Shown here in pieces: positions 20,600 through 29,283 of a stretch of DNA of 64,000 nt. The DNA comes from Cyanobacteriota bacterium (GTDB taxonomy: Bacteria; Acidobacteriota; Vicinamibacteria; Vicinamibacterales; UBA2999), in the NCBI GenBank assembly GCA_019752015.1, contig JAIEMQ010000001.1:1-64000 (forward strand). Direction: 5' to 3'. The stretch's first letter is position 1; each line of letters begins with the position of its first letter. A program made the position numbers and the translations under genes. The notes beneath the pieces are model-generated. The model worked only from the letters and a program-made list of their open reading frames with translations, was not told the DNA's origin and searched no databases.

Positions 20600-21227
20600 C
20601 TAATGACCCCTGCCGCCAAAGGAAAGTATCCGCGTCGAAACGCACCGTGTGCTTGTGGCTTCCAGATTAGGGCCCTCTCGTACACTCGCTTGCGGGTTAC
20701 CGCCATGGGCGAAAACCCTGATTTCATAGCCACCGGCGTGGCTGGTGCCACGAAGTTCACGCGGCCGCCACTCAGACCAGATGATGGTGGGACCGTTGTG
20801 CCGTTCAGATATCTCCAGTCGATCAGCGTGGAATCCGGTGAACCAGCCGGCGCGAGTCCGATCCAGTCGGTCGGATTCCAGGGACCATCAGCAACGGCCA
20901 CGGTGATGCTGCCTCCCGCGCCCACTGTCGCTGTGGGCGAGACCACTCCGTTCACCGTCAAGACCGCGGTCGATGCGGTGACCGTCACAACGCTGCTCGT
21001 CGCGAGCAGCGTAAAGCCGTCATTCGCAACAGGCGCCACTCGTAGTCCCCCGCGATGATCGGCGCATGGGTCGTCAGGGAGGCGGAGGTCAGGCCGGAAC
21101 TTGGTGGCGATGCGGCACCATTCAGATAACTCCATGCGAGTCCATCGTTCACCGCGATCGATTGCGCGCTCACCGGAACCGCAGTCAAAACAAACACCAC
21201 GAGTGAAATCAATACACGGACAGGCAT
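20600..21227 (-). pseudogene. secreted two-repeat domain protein, broken by two frameshifts
   Basis: ATG 21227 (GGAG upstream) opens a clear signal peptide (VRVLISLVVFVLTAVPVSAQ). Then SIAVNDGLAWSYLNGAASPP is followed after a one-base shift near 21030 by ANDGFTLLATSSVVTVT. A second repeat, DWIGLAPAGSPD...DWRYLNGTTVPPSSGL, follows, and after another one-base shift near 20745 GGYEIRVFAHGGNPQASV ends at a stop at 20600. The repeats share the pattern W-x-YLNG-x-x-PPSSGL ... YE-x-R-x-FA. This is an immunoglobulin-like secreted module of unknown function. Confidence 0.6.
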
Positions 21228-21313
21228 GGGGGGCCACTCCGATTGCAAAACTGTTATTGGGGGTAGAGCCTTCGAATAGATAGACGGCCAGTGATCCGAA
21301 AACTCTCGCTGGC

Positions 21314-23626
21314 CTACGGCCGCACGATCGCTTCGAACGATCCCGGTCTTCCTTTGTAACCGCCGGGCGCGTCGTGCTTCGGCAGCGACAGAAAATATTC
21401 GATCACCGGCTTGTCGTCGGTGAGGACCGGTCCGTCCCCGAGAAATTCGCGAATCTCCTCAGGGCCGGCAACGTAGATGCGCTTCAATGTCGGCACGTCC
21501 CACTGGAATTGCTCGAAGCTGACGCGGCGGGATTCATACGCGCTCTCGCTCAGCGTGAACGGCTTCATGCTGCCCAGCATCAGGCTGCCATCGCCCCAGA
21601 GCGTCGTGTAAGGAAACACCGACGTGAAAGTGCGCATCAGCATTTTGTACTCGGTGTCCGAATCGCCGCCGTTCCACTGCATCGCCAGCCCGCCCTCGGC
21701 AAGCGCATTGCGCACCAGTTGGTAGTACTCGCGCGAATAGAGTGAGCCCGCGCCGGCATGTCTCGGCAAAATGATATCCGCCGTGATCACGTCGTACTTC
21801 TTGCGCGTCATCATCAGGAAGTTCCGCCCATCGTCCACGTGCAGTTTTACGTTCGGGCGCTCGAGCAGGTTGAAGTTGATGTGCTTGAAATGATCCGATC
21901 CGGCGACGACCGCCTTCGACAATTCAACGACGTCGACGGTGAGGTTGTGACGCGCCACCGCGCCCGGCGTGGCCCCGCCGCCGAGTCCGATCACGAGCGC
22001 CGTTGACGGATTCGGATGCAGCATCGCCGGCAGCGCGCCGATGCGGTGATGCACGAACGCGCCGCCGGGCGAATCGTTGGCCTGGTGGTTGCCGTCGAGG
22101 TACATCACTTTCATCGGCGGATTGCCTTGCCGATCGTGCACCGCCACCGTGGTTTGCGCGCCTTCTTCCCGCCACACCATGGCTTCGGATCGGTGAAAGC
22201 GCTCGAAGGCGACGTCGAACGGATCGACCGCCGCGCGCGCGCTGATCAGGAACAGCAACGGCGCCACGACACCGATCGACACCGCCATCGCCGGATTGGT
22301 CTTCCGCTCGGACCACGCGAGCAGCACGCTCGAGATCGTCGCGAGCGCCGCGACGGCGATCAGGCTGGTCCGCGTCCCGAGCTGCGGCAGCAGGATGAAT
22401 CCGGCGAGCACCGAGCCGAGAATGGCGCCGACGACGTTGAGCGAGTAGAACGTGCCGGCCCGGCGGCTGGTCTCCTCACCAGCGTCATCGCCGGTCCACA
22501 GCGTCAGGCCAATTGGAAACGCCAGTCCCAGTAGAATCGTCGTCGGCAACATGGCGATCAGACTCGAGACGACGAGCGGCGCGAGGTAGGCGTTGATACC
22601 GAGCCAGTCGAACCACGGTGTGGCCACCGAGACTGCCGATTGCGCCCGCGACAGCATGTTGAACGAGAGGACGGCCGCGACGCCGATCAGCGACTGGATG
22701 ATCGCGAGCAGCGGAATCCATCTCCGCTGCATTCGCAACAGCGGCGACGCGATCGCGCTGCCGAGCGCAATGCCGGCCAGCACGCAGGCGAGCATGATCG
22801 TGAACGCATAGGCGGTCGGCCGCAGGAAGATGACGAGCGTGCGGAACCAGACGATTTCGAGCGCCAGTGACATCAGCCCCGAGATGAAGAACGTCCACAG
22901 CACCAAATGTTGTTGCCCTTCGACTCGCCTGCGCTCGACGTTGTCGATCGCCGGCGCGCTCAGGGCGGGCGCCTGGGGAGGCAGCGCGGCGCCCGCCGCC
23001 ATCGCAACCATCGCAATGATGATGTTTGTGACGGCAGCGATCTGAAACGACCTGGTGACACCGATCTCGGAAATGAAATAGAACCCCGCGATCAGCGCGC
23101 CGGCAATCGCGCCGGTGGTGTTGATCGCATAGAGCAGGCCGATGCGTCCGCCGATCCGATCCGCGCGCGTCACCGCCGACTTGATCACCAGCGGCAGCGT
23201 GGCGCCCATCATCGACGTCGGCACGATCAGCAGCAGGAACGCGATGACGAAGCGGATCGCGGTCAGCGCCGCGATCGATGTGGGGAGTGCCGGATGGATC
23301 GCAATCCAGACGGCGGTGAGCGCATCGAGAAGAAATGGTGTCGCGAAGGCGGTGATGCCGACGAGCGCCTCGGCGAGGCCGAACGCCACCAGCGGTCGCG
23401 ACATGCGGGCGGCGAGTCGTCCGGCAACCAGGCTGCCGAGACCGAGACCGGCCATGAACGCGGCCAGCACCGTACTCGCGGCGTAGACCGTGACGCCGAA
23501 TACCAGCGACAGCAGCCGCAGCCACATCACCTGGTAGACGAGCGCGCACGCGCCGGAAGCAAAAAACAAGACGAGCAGCAGTGGCAGGAGCCAATGCGGG
23601 TGGCGCCGCCCGCTCCAGTGAGTCAC
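21314..23626 (-). CDS. fused MFS-like membrane protein and spermidine-synthase-like methyltransferase fold
   Basis: 770 residues. The first ~460 form 12 or more transmembrane helices (LLLVLFFASGACALVYQVMW, LAAFMAGLGLGSLVAGRLA, then STVLAAFMAG-type MFS-like repeats). The C-terminal part is a Rossmann domain with the SAM-binding loop VIGLGGGATPG, acidic VDVVELS and DDGRNFLMM-YDVITADI of the spermidine synthase family. Fusions of this kind are common in Acidobacteria and Planctomycetes; whether they make polyamines is not established. It follows the DUF1295 gene by 37 nt on the same strand. Confidence 0.85.
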   Translation of the reverse strand: MTHWSGRRHPHWLLPLLLVLFFASGACALVYQVMWLRLLSLVFGVTVYAASTVLAAFMAGLGLGSLVAGRLAARMSRPLVAFGLAEALVGITAFATPFLLDALTAVWIAIHPALPTSIAALTAIRFVIAFLLLIVPTSMMGATLPLVIKSAVTRADRIGGRIGLLYAINTTGAIAGALIAGFYFISEIGVTRSFQIAAVTNIIIAMVAMAAGAALPPQAPALSAPAIDNVERRRVEGQQHLVLWTFFISGLMSLALEIVWFRTLVIFLRPTAYAFTIMLACVLAGIALGSAIASPLLRMQRRWIPLLAIIQSLIGVAAVLSFNMLSRAQSAVSVATPWFDWLGINAYLAPLVVSSLIAMLPTTILLGLAFPIGLTLWTGDDAGEETSRRAGTFYSLNVVGAILGSVLAGFILLPQLGTRTSLIAVAALATISSVLLAWSERKTNPAMAVSIGVVAPLLFLISARAAVDPFDVAFERFHRSEAMVWREEGAQTTVAVHDRQGNPPMKVMYLDGNHQANDSPGGAFVHHRIGALPAMLHPNPSTALVIGLGGGATPGAVARHNLTVDVVELSKAVVAGSDHFKHINFNLLERPNVKLHVDDGRNFLMMTRKKYDVITADIILPRHAGAGSLYSREYYQLVRNALAEGGLAMQWNGGDSDTEYKMLMRTFTSVFPYTTLWGDGSLMLGSMKPFTLSESAYESRRVSFEQFQWDVPTLKRIYVAGPEEIREFLGDGPVLTDDKPVIEYFLSLPKHDAPGGYKGRPGSFEAIVRP

Positions 23627-23663
23627 CGGCGCGGGAGTGTATCAAAACTCGTGGTGCAGGATG

Positions 23664-24494
23664 TCAGTAGCGGCGCTTGGGAGCAGGTGGCGGCGGTTGG
23701 CCTCTCAATCCGCGCAGCTTCGCCAGCAACTGCATGCGCACCTGCGGAGGCAGCGGCACCAGGGCCGGAGTCCGGCCGACGTATGGGATGTAGCCCGCCT
23801 TCTCAACGAGCGTCGATTCGAGCAGCGCCACTCCCGATACATAGAGCAGCAGATACGTGAGCACCGCGGGCCCGAACAGCCCGACGAGACCGCCGGTAGA
23901 GATGGCGATCACGCCGAAGCCCCACCACAACACGGCTTCACCGAAATAATTCGGATGACGCGAGTACTTCCAGAGACCGGTGTCGAGCACCTTGCCGCGG
24001 TTGGCGCGATTGGCGCGGAAGCGGCGCAGCTGCTCGTCGCCGATGCTCTCGTAGACCAGCCCGCAGATCACGAGCAGCGCGCCGAAGTAATCGATCACCG
24101 TCAGCCTCGCCGGCGCCAGCGAGACGATCGAGAAGTAGATCGGCAGCGACACGACCCACGCGGCCACCGCCTGCAACAGGAACACCTTGAACAGGCTGAC
24201 GAGCCACCACTGCTCGTACTCCTCGCGCCATCGCACGTAGCGAAAATCCTCGCCGAGGAGCCGCATCCGGAAAAACAGGTGAGTGGAGAGCCGCAGCGCC
24301 CACAGCGCGAGCAGCCCCAGCGTCAGCAACGCGCGCGGTTGCGCGCCGTCGCTGGTGAAGTAGTAGATCAGGCCAATGACGAGAATGCCGGGGCCCCACG
24401 CCACATCGGCAATGCTGGAGTTCTCGAGCCGGAGTGAGATCGCCCACAGCCCGATGAACGAGACGACGAGCGCGGCGAGGCCGAGTAGCAGCAA
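23664..24494 (-). CDS. DUF1295 / isoprenylcysteine methyltransferase-like membrane protein
   Basis: 276 residues with about six membrane helices. The conserved C-terminal signature SRHPNYFGEAVLWWGFG places it in the DUF1295 branch of the ICMT/steroid 5-alpha-reductase-like superfamily. Members reduce or methylate hydrophobic substrates in the membrane; the substrate here is unknown. A Pro-rich basic tail (QPPPPAPKRRY) ends the protein. The gene starts 4 nt after the cytochrome c stop, so it is probably in the same transcript as the sulfite-oxidase-like enzyme. Confidence 0.85.
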   Translation of the reverse strand: MLLLGLAALVVSFIGLWAISLRLENSSIADVAWGPGILVIGLIYYFTSDGAQPRALLTLGLLALWALRLSTHLFFRMRLLGEDFRYVRWREEYEQWWLVSLFKVFLLQAVAAWVVSLPIYFSIVSLAPARLTVIDYFGALLVICGLVYESIGDEQLRRFRANRANRGKVLDTGLWKYSRHPNYFGEAVLWWGFGVIAISTGGLVGLFGPAVLTYLLLYVSGVALLESTLVEKAGYIPYVGRTPALVPLPPQVRMQLLAKLRGLRGQPPPPAPKRRY

Positions 24495-24498
24495 ATGA

Positions 24499-24969
24499 TC
24501 ATCGTGGGCCGAAGCGGGATGCCAGGTGATCGATGAGCGGTTGTTTCTCGGCGTCGCTGACGGCGGCGCCCCATCGCAGCATCTTCTCGACCGATCGCGT
24601 CCAGCCCGTGGGGGTGAGCTTTTGTTGTTCCACTATATCGGCATCGTGGCAGGTGAGGCACACCCTCTTGAACGTGGCCGCTCCCGCATCAGTGGCAGCA
24701 TGCGACGCCACGGGCTTTGGCGCGAAATGCTGCGCAAGATACGGCTGCAGCACGTCACGCTCCGCCGGTGTGATCTGCGATCCCCAGCGCACCATCTTGT
24801 TGATCGAGTTCGTCCATCCGGTGAGCGAGAGTTTTTGCGACGTGATGATGTCCGCTTCGTGACAGATCACACAACGGCTCTTCAGCACGTCGGCGCCGGG
24901 ACCGGCGGGTAACTGCTGCGCCGAAATCGAAACACTCGCGATTAGCACCAGCCAGGCGACGTTACGCAC
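24499..24969 (-). CDS. periplasmic dihaem cytochrome c
   Basis: 156 residues with signal peptide MRNVAWLVLIASVSISAQ and two similar halves, each with a haem c motif: CVICH and CLTCH. Each is followed by the pattern L-x-x-TGW-x-x-S-x-x-KM-x-RWG, so the protein is an internal duplication with Met (KM) as likely sixth ligand. It overlaps the upstream sulfite-oxidase-like gene by 8 nt. Sulfite-dehydrogenase systems (SorAB type) pair a molybdoenzyme with such a cytochrome, so it is probably that enzyme's electron acceptor. Confidence 0.88.
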   Translation of the reverse strand: MRNVAWLVLIASVSISAQQLPAGPGADVLKSRCVICHEADIITSQKLSLTGWTNSINKMVRWGSQITPAERDVLQPYLAQHFAPKPVASHAATDAGAATFKRVCLTCHDADIVEQQKLTPTGWTRSVEKMLRWGAAVSDAEKQPLIDHLASRFGPR

Positions 24970-26167
24970 CCTTCACCTCGATGCGAATTGAGTCGTATTG
25001 ATTCCAGAGATACCCCGACGGATTCCACTGCGACACGGCGGGCTGCATGTTGCCCTTGTTGTCCGTCGCGCGCGAGAGGATCAAATACGACTGCGGCCTG
25101 GCCGCGTTGAACGCGTACTCGAACCGCCGCCACGTGAAGCGCGCCTGCTCGCCGGTGAGCCGCGCCGGCTGCCATGTCTGGCCGTTGTCGATCGAGACGT
25201 CGACCCTGGTGATGTCGTTCTCGCCGGCCCACGCGAATCCGCCGACGGCAATCTTGCCCGCGGGCAGCGAGGCGCCGGTGGCCGGCGTCGTGATCAGCGA
25301 CTTCACCGCGAGGCCCTTGAGCGGCTCCATGTCCTTCGCATCAACCGCGGCGCCCGGTGCGACGCGTTTATTCGGATAGCGATACCCGGTTGCGACCCAG
25401 AAGCTCTCCGAATCTTTCGCGATCACGTTGAGCTGATTGAGCCACTTCACCGAGTAGGCGCCTTCCCATCCGGGAACGACCGCGCGCAGCGGCAGGCCGT
25501 GCGGCAGCGGAATCGCTTCGCCGTTCATGTCCCACGCGATGATCGTGTCCGGATGCATTGCCTTCGCCATCGGCACCTGGCGCACGAACGCCGGCATGGT
25601 GCCTGGGGGACGATCGGCCGCGTGCATCTCCACGTTGATGCCGCTGGTCTTGACGCCAACTTTCTTGAGCACCTCCGACATGCGCGTGCCGGTGAAGCGT
25701 GCGGTGCCGACCGCGCCCTTCTCCCACTGGATGCCGGCCAGCGCCGGCTCGAAGAACGCGCGGCCGTTGCCGGCGCACTCGAGTGTCGCGGTGATCGTGG
25801 TGGCGGGCAGCTTTTTGATCTCGTCGAGCGACAACGACACCGGCGAGTTGACCTCGCCGCCGATCTTCAGCGTCCACGAGGCGGGATCGACCTGCGGCAC
25901 CGGCATGTGCGATCGCACGTAAAACAGGTTGTTCGGTGTGATGAACGAGTCGAGCAGCGCCACCGGCGTTTCGAAGTCGGGCGGCCGCATCGAGCGGACG
26001 ATCAGTTTGTCCTTGCCGTAACGTTGCGCGGCGGTTTGTGCCTCCACCCCACCGCGCAAAGTACGCGTGGCGGGGGTCCCGGGCTGCGCGAACAGCCCGG
26101 TGGCCGCGAAGCGGAGCGCCGCTCCGGCTGTCGCCATCCGCGCGATCAGGTATCGACGGGAAATCAT
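24962..26167 (-). CDS. sulfite-oxidase-family molybdopterin oxidoreductase
   Basis: 401 residues. The N-terminus has a twin-arginine signal (SRRYLIARMA), so it is probably exported folded with its cofactor. The molybdenum-pterin domain includes the ligand Cys in TLECAGNGRAFFEP and substrate-side residues in WEKGAVGTARFTG; the C-terminal Mo-co dimerisation domain follows (VDVSIDNGQTW, YAFNAARPQSY). It should oxidise sulfite or a related oxyanion or thiol and pass electrons to the dihaem cytochrome encoded next, with which it overlaps by 8 nt. Sulfite is the default guess; the residues seen do not settle the substrate. Confidence 0.88.
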   Translation of the reverse strand: MISRRYLIARMATAGAALRFAATGLFAQPGTPATRTLRGGVEAQTAAQRYGKDKLIVRSMRPPDFETPVALLDSFITPNNLFYVRSHMPVPQVDPASWTLKIGGEVNSPVSLSLDEIKKLPATTITATLECAGNGRAFFEPALAGIQWEKGAVGTARFTGTRMSEVLKKVGVKTSGINVEMHAADRPPGTMPAFVRQVPMAKAMHPDTIIAWDMNGEAIPLPHGLPLRAVVPGWEGAYSVKWLNQLNVIAKDSESFWVATGYRYPNKRVAPGAAVDAKDMEPLKGLAVKSLITTPATGASLPAGKIAVGGFAWAGENDITRVDVSIDNGQTWQPARLTGEQARFTWRRFEYAFNAARPQSYLILSRATDNKGNMQPAVSQWNPSGYLWNQYDSIRIEVKGA

Positions 26168-26177
26168 GAACCTGATT

Positions 26178-27131
26178 CTACTTCGGTGTCCGCATCGCGA
26201 GCCACCATTGCATCGTCGACGTGACCAGCTCGGCGGCGTCCTGCTGCACGAAGTGGCCCGCGCCAGGCACGGTGACGAGCGTCAGATCTTTCTCGAGCCA
26301 CTTCCACGTCCCCGACAGGCCATCCGAGTGCAGCGCCTGATCGTTGAGGCCATGGAACATCAACACCGGCATCTTCGCCTTCGGCGTCTCCGGTGCGGCG
26401 GGCAGATCGGCCCCGGATGCGCGCGGATAATTGCGCTTGTAGTAATTGAGCATCCCCTCGAAGTCTGATTTCTCGAATGCCTCGACGTAGCGCTGCCGCG
26501 CCGCGGGATCGGTGACCCAGCCGGAGAGCGTCTGCGGCGTCATCGGCATGCCGAAGAACACGGTCGGATCGCCCGGCATCTTCGCCTGGAAGTTGCGCGC
26601 GTACTCGCTGTTCTTGATCTGCTCGGGATTCGTGCGCAGCTCGCGCAATAAACCGTTCGGGTGAGGAAGATTGAGAATGATCAGTCGCTCGACCATCTGC
26701 GGCAGGGCCAGCGCGGTCTGCCATGCGACGATGCCGCCCCAATCGTGTCCGACGACCGTTGCGCGCTCGGCCTTCAGATGGCGGACGACCGCGGCGACAT
26801 CTCCAACCAGTAACTTGAGGTCGTAGTTCTCGACGCCCTTCGGCTTATCGCTCAAGTTGTAGCCGCGCTGATCGATCGCGACCACCTGGAAGTTCTGCGA
26901 CAGCGCCGCCATCTGGTGGCGCCACGAGTACCAGAAATCGGGGAAGCCGTGAATCATCACGACGAGCGGCCCCTTGCCGAGCGACGCGTAGTGGATCTTC
27001 ACGCCGCCTTCAGAGACGGCGTATCCGTGCGTGACGCGATCAAACACGTCGCCCTGCGCCTGCGCGCCGTTGGGAAATGCGAGAACGAGTCCGGACAACA
27101 TGACAATGGCGACGAGTAACGCTCTCCTCAT
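26178..27131 (-). CDS. exported alpha/beta hydrolase, epoxide-hydrolase-like
   Basis: 317 residues from ATG 27131, with CAGGAG upstream. The signal peptide is [17 protein letters not shown]...AQAQ. The oxyanion motif [13 protein letters not shown] and nucleophile elbow [11 protein letters not shown] (Asp nucleophile rather than Ser) are those of epoxide hydrolases and haloalkane dehalogenases; the catalytic His is in GAGHFVQQD. It lies 10 nt before the sulfite-oxidase-like gene on the same strand. A longer open frame upstream is made of the 30-bp repeats and is not part of the gene. Confidence 0.85.
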   Translation of the reverse strand: MRRALLVAIVMLSGLVLAFPNGAQAQGDVFDRVTHGYAVSEGGVKIHYASLGKGPLVVMIHGFPDFWYSWRHQMAALSQNFQVVAIDQRGYNLSDKPKGVENYDLKLLVGDVAAVVRHLKAERATVVGHDWGGIVAWQTALALPQMVERLIILNLPHPNGLLRELRTNPEQIKNSEYARNFQAKMPGDPTVFFGMPMTPQTLSGWVTDPAARQRYVEAFEKSDFEGMLNYYKRNYPRASGADLPAAPETPKAKMPVLMFHGLNDQALHSDGLSGTWKWLEKDLTLVTVPGAGHFVQQDAAELVTSTMQWWLAMRTPK

Positions 27132-27148
27132 ATCAGCTCCTGGAGGTG

Positions 27149-27238
27149 GGTGCCTGGCACCCGCTGCCACCGGAAATCGGTGCCTGGCACCCGGTGCCAC
27201 TGTAGATCGGTGCCTGGCACCCACTGCCACTGCACATC
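27149..27238. repeat. three tandem 30-bp units with GGTGCCTGGCACC palindrome
   Basis: Exact period of 30 bp at 27149, 27179 and 27209. Each unit starts GGTGCCTGGCACCC, itself a near-perfect palindrome, followed by a variable CTGCCAC tail. Units in the opposite orientation are at 27345-27404. Confidence 0.9.
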
Positions 27239-27344
27239 GCCCCAACTGTTGAGGACTTCTACTGTAGTACGCAATCCGCGACAACCTTAGTCACATAAAC
27301 GTCGAAAAAATTGGAAGGCGGTCGGTGACCGTCCCATCCACTGC

Positions 27345-27404
27345 GGTGGCAGCGGGTGCCAGGCACCCAATATCGGTGGCAGCGGGTGCCAGGCACCCAA
27401 TGCC
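27345..27404. repeat. two tandem 30-bp units, inverted relative to 27149-27238
   Basis: Units at 27345 and 27375 read GGTGGCAGCGGGTGCCAGGC onward, the complement of the left array. About 105 bp lie between the two arrays. The arrays occupy the space between the LytTR gene stop and the hydrolase start. Confidence 0.9.
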
Positions 27405-27413
27405 GGGCATCGT

Positions 27414-28154
27414 CTACGCTTCAAGCTTGTCGAGCAGCAGCCGCCAGCGGCGGCGGGCGACGGGCATGGTCTGCCCGTTCGCCAGCAGAATTTCTCCGGT
27501 GCCGTCGGTGAACGGCTTGGCCTCTTTCACCGCATCCAGCCGGATGATCGCGTTGCGCGACACCGGAAAAAAACTGTCGTCGAGGCGACGGGCGAGTGAC
27601 GCCAGCGTCGGTTGCATCGACAACTGCTCGGTCGTCGTCAGCAAGTGCGTGATGCCCTCGACGAAAATGAACGCGACGACGTCGTTGGCGGGGACGACGC
27701 GGAAGCGATTGCCGCGCTTGGCGAGAAACCGCGTCGGCGCCATGCCGGTGGCCTGCGTCAGCTGCTCGAGCGCTCGATCGCGTCCCGCCGGAGCGTTCGC
27801 GCAGGCGGAGCGAACGCGATCGAGTGCCGACGCGAGACGCGCGCGATTGACCGGCTTCAACAGGTAATCGAGTGCCGACAGCTCGAACGCATCGACGGCG
27901 TACTGGTCGAACGCAGTGCAGAAGATCACCGAGGGGCGCGGCTTGCCGAGCGACGCGGCGACGTCCAGGCCGCTGGCACCCGGCATCTGGATATCGAGCA
28001 GCACGAGATCGGGCGACAGCGCCGCGATCTGCTCCGCGGCCTGCACGCCGTCATCGGCTTCGCCGACGACCTCCACGTCCGGATGCGCGCTCAGCAGTTG
28101 TTTGAGCCGCTCGCGCGCCGGCTGCTCGTCGTCGATGACCAATGTGCGAATCAC
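27414..28154 (-). CDS. LytTR-family response regulator
   Basis: 246 residues from GTG 28154. The receiver domain (residues 1-120) has the acidic pair in VIDDEQPARER, phosphoacceptor Asp in LVLLDIQMPG, and FCTAFDQYAVDAFE with KPV lysine. The C-terminal LytTR DNA-binding domain spans ~145-245 (FLAKRGNRFRVVPANDVV, FPVSRNAIIRLDAV). Phosphorylation should dimerise it on a direct-repeat promoter. It is the last gene of the histidine kinase / REC-PP2C / LytTR cluster and is separated from the preceding stop by a CTCAAGAC repeat. Confidence 0.9.
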   Translation of the reverse strand: MIRTLVIDDEQPARERLKQLLSAHPDVEVVGEADDGVQAAEQIAALSPDLVLLDIQMPGASGLDVAASLGKPRPSVIFCTAFDQYAVDAFELSALDYLLKPVNRARLASALDRVRSACANAPAGRDRALEQLTQATGMAPTRFLAKRGNRFRVVPANDVVAFIFVEGITHLLTTTEQLSMQPTLASLARRLDDSFFPVSRNAIIRLDAVKEAKPFTDGTGEILLANGQTMPVARRRWRLLLDKLEA

Positions 28155-28198
28155 GTCAAGACCTCAGGACCTCAGGACCTCAAGACCTCAAGGCCTCG
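28155..28198. repeat. tandem 8-bp repeat (CTCAAGAC/CTCAGGAC)
   Basis: Five units lie between the LytTR start and the preceding gene, and they also encode the last residues of that gene (ALRS and stop). It is the same family as 8604-8631. Confidence 0.85.
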
Positions 28199-29283
28199 TG
28201 TTTTATTACCATCACCGTCACATCGTCCTGATCCTGGCGCGAGCCTCGATACACGCGAATCGCATCGAGGATGGACGCACAAATCTCCGCGGCGCTGCGA
28301 TCCCGGACGGCGGCGATCAATTCAAGCAGCTGCTGCTCGCCGAACTCATCATCATTCTCATTGCGAGCTTCGCTCACGCCGTCGGTAAACGCCACGAGGA
28401 TGCTGCCGTCGTGGAACTTCAGCGAATGCGAGCCGAACTCGCCGGCCTCGATCAAGCCGAGCGCCGGGCCGCTGGCGGTCAACGTTCGAGCATGGCCGGT
28501 CTTCGAGATGACGAGGGGTGCGGGATGACCGGCGTTGACGAGCAATAACTGAGACGAACTGGCGTCGAGCACGCCGTAGATGCCGGTCGCGTACCGCGCG
28601 CCGTCGGTGGTGGCATACACGTCACGATCGACGGCGGACATGAGCGCTTCGGGATTGAGATGCGCCAGCCGCGCCGCGGTATTGACGCGAGCCTGAACAG
28701 CGGAGGCCACGAGTCCGGCCGCGACGCCTTTGCCGGACGCGTCGCCAAGCAGCATTGCCCAGCGTGATTCGCCGAGCTGAAACAGATCGTAGAAGTCGCC
28801 GCCCACTCCGCGCGCGGCGAGTGAAGCGGCCGAGCAGTCGAAGCCGTCGATCTTCGGCAGCGAACCCGGCCACATGTGCGCCTGCACGCTCGTCGCGGCC
28901 ACGATGTCGCGGGCGACGGACTGCGACGCCAGCCGCGCGCGGACGCGATCGAGCGTGACCGCGAGCGTGGCGCGTGAGACCGGCTTCAGCAGGTAGTCGG
29001 TGGCGTCGACGGCGATCGCGTCGAGTCCGTAATTGTCGTAGGCGGTGGCGAACACGATGAAGGGCCGCGGCTCCGGCAATGACGCGGCGAGCGCGGTGCC
29101 GCGCACTTCCGGCATTTCGACGTCGAGGAAGACGAGATCGGGACGAGCCGTGCGAATCACTTCACGCGCTTCGTCGGCGCTGCCGGCTTCACCGACCACC
29201 GACACGTCGCCGGCGGCATCGAGCAGCTGGCGCATCCGCACGCGCGCCGGCGGCTCATCGTCCACGAGCACGGCGCGAATCAT
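28180..29283 (-). CDS. response regulator with PP2C (SpoIIE/RsbU-like) phosphatase output
   Basis: 367 residues. An N-terminal receiver (VLVDDEPPARVR, LVFLDVEMPE, FATAYDNYGLDA, LKPVSRAT) is joined to a PP2C-type phosphatase: GGDFYDLF, GDASGKGVAAGL, NAGHPAPLV and FTDGVSEARN hold the metal-binding Asp and Gly residues. RsbU-like phosphatases dephosphorylate anti-sigma antagonists, so this may feed a partner-switching pathway; no such partner is encoded nearby. The start overlaps the histidine kinase stop by 4 nt (ATGA). The C-terminal four codons come from an 8-bp repeat array. Confidence 0.9.
   Translation of the reverse strand: MIRAVLVDDEPPARVRMRQLLDAAGDVSVVGEAGSADEAREVIRTARPDLVFLDVEMPEVRGTALAASLPEPRPFIVFATAYDNYGLDAIAVDATDYLLKPVSRATLAVTLDRVRARLASQSVARDIVAATSVQAHMWPGSLPKIDGFDCSAASLAARGVGGDFYDLFQLGESRWAMLLGDASGKGVAAGLVASAVQARVNTAARLAHLNPEALMSAVDRDVYATTDGARYATGIYGVLDASSSQLLLVNAGHPAPLVISKTGHARTLTASGPALGLIEAGEFGSHSLKFHDGSILVAFTDGVSEARNENDDEFGEQQLLELIAAVRDRSAAEICASILDAIRVYRGSRQDQDDVTVMVIKHEALRS

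Noticed and set aside
20600-21058. Continuation of the trypsin-like frame to 21058
   Set aside because: It runs antisense to a secreted-domain gene and loses similarity to any peptidase; the Ser motif is absent.
27132-27284. N-terminal extension of the hydrolase gene
   Set aside because: The extra residues (VGARH and relatives) are encoded by the 30-bp repeats; the signal peptide starts at 27131.
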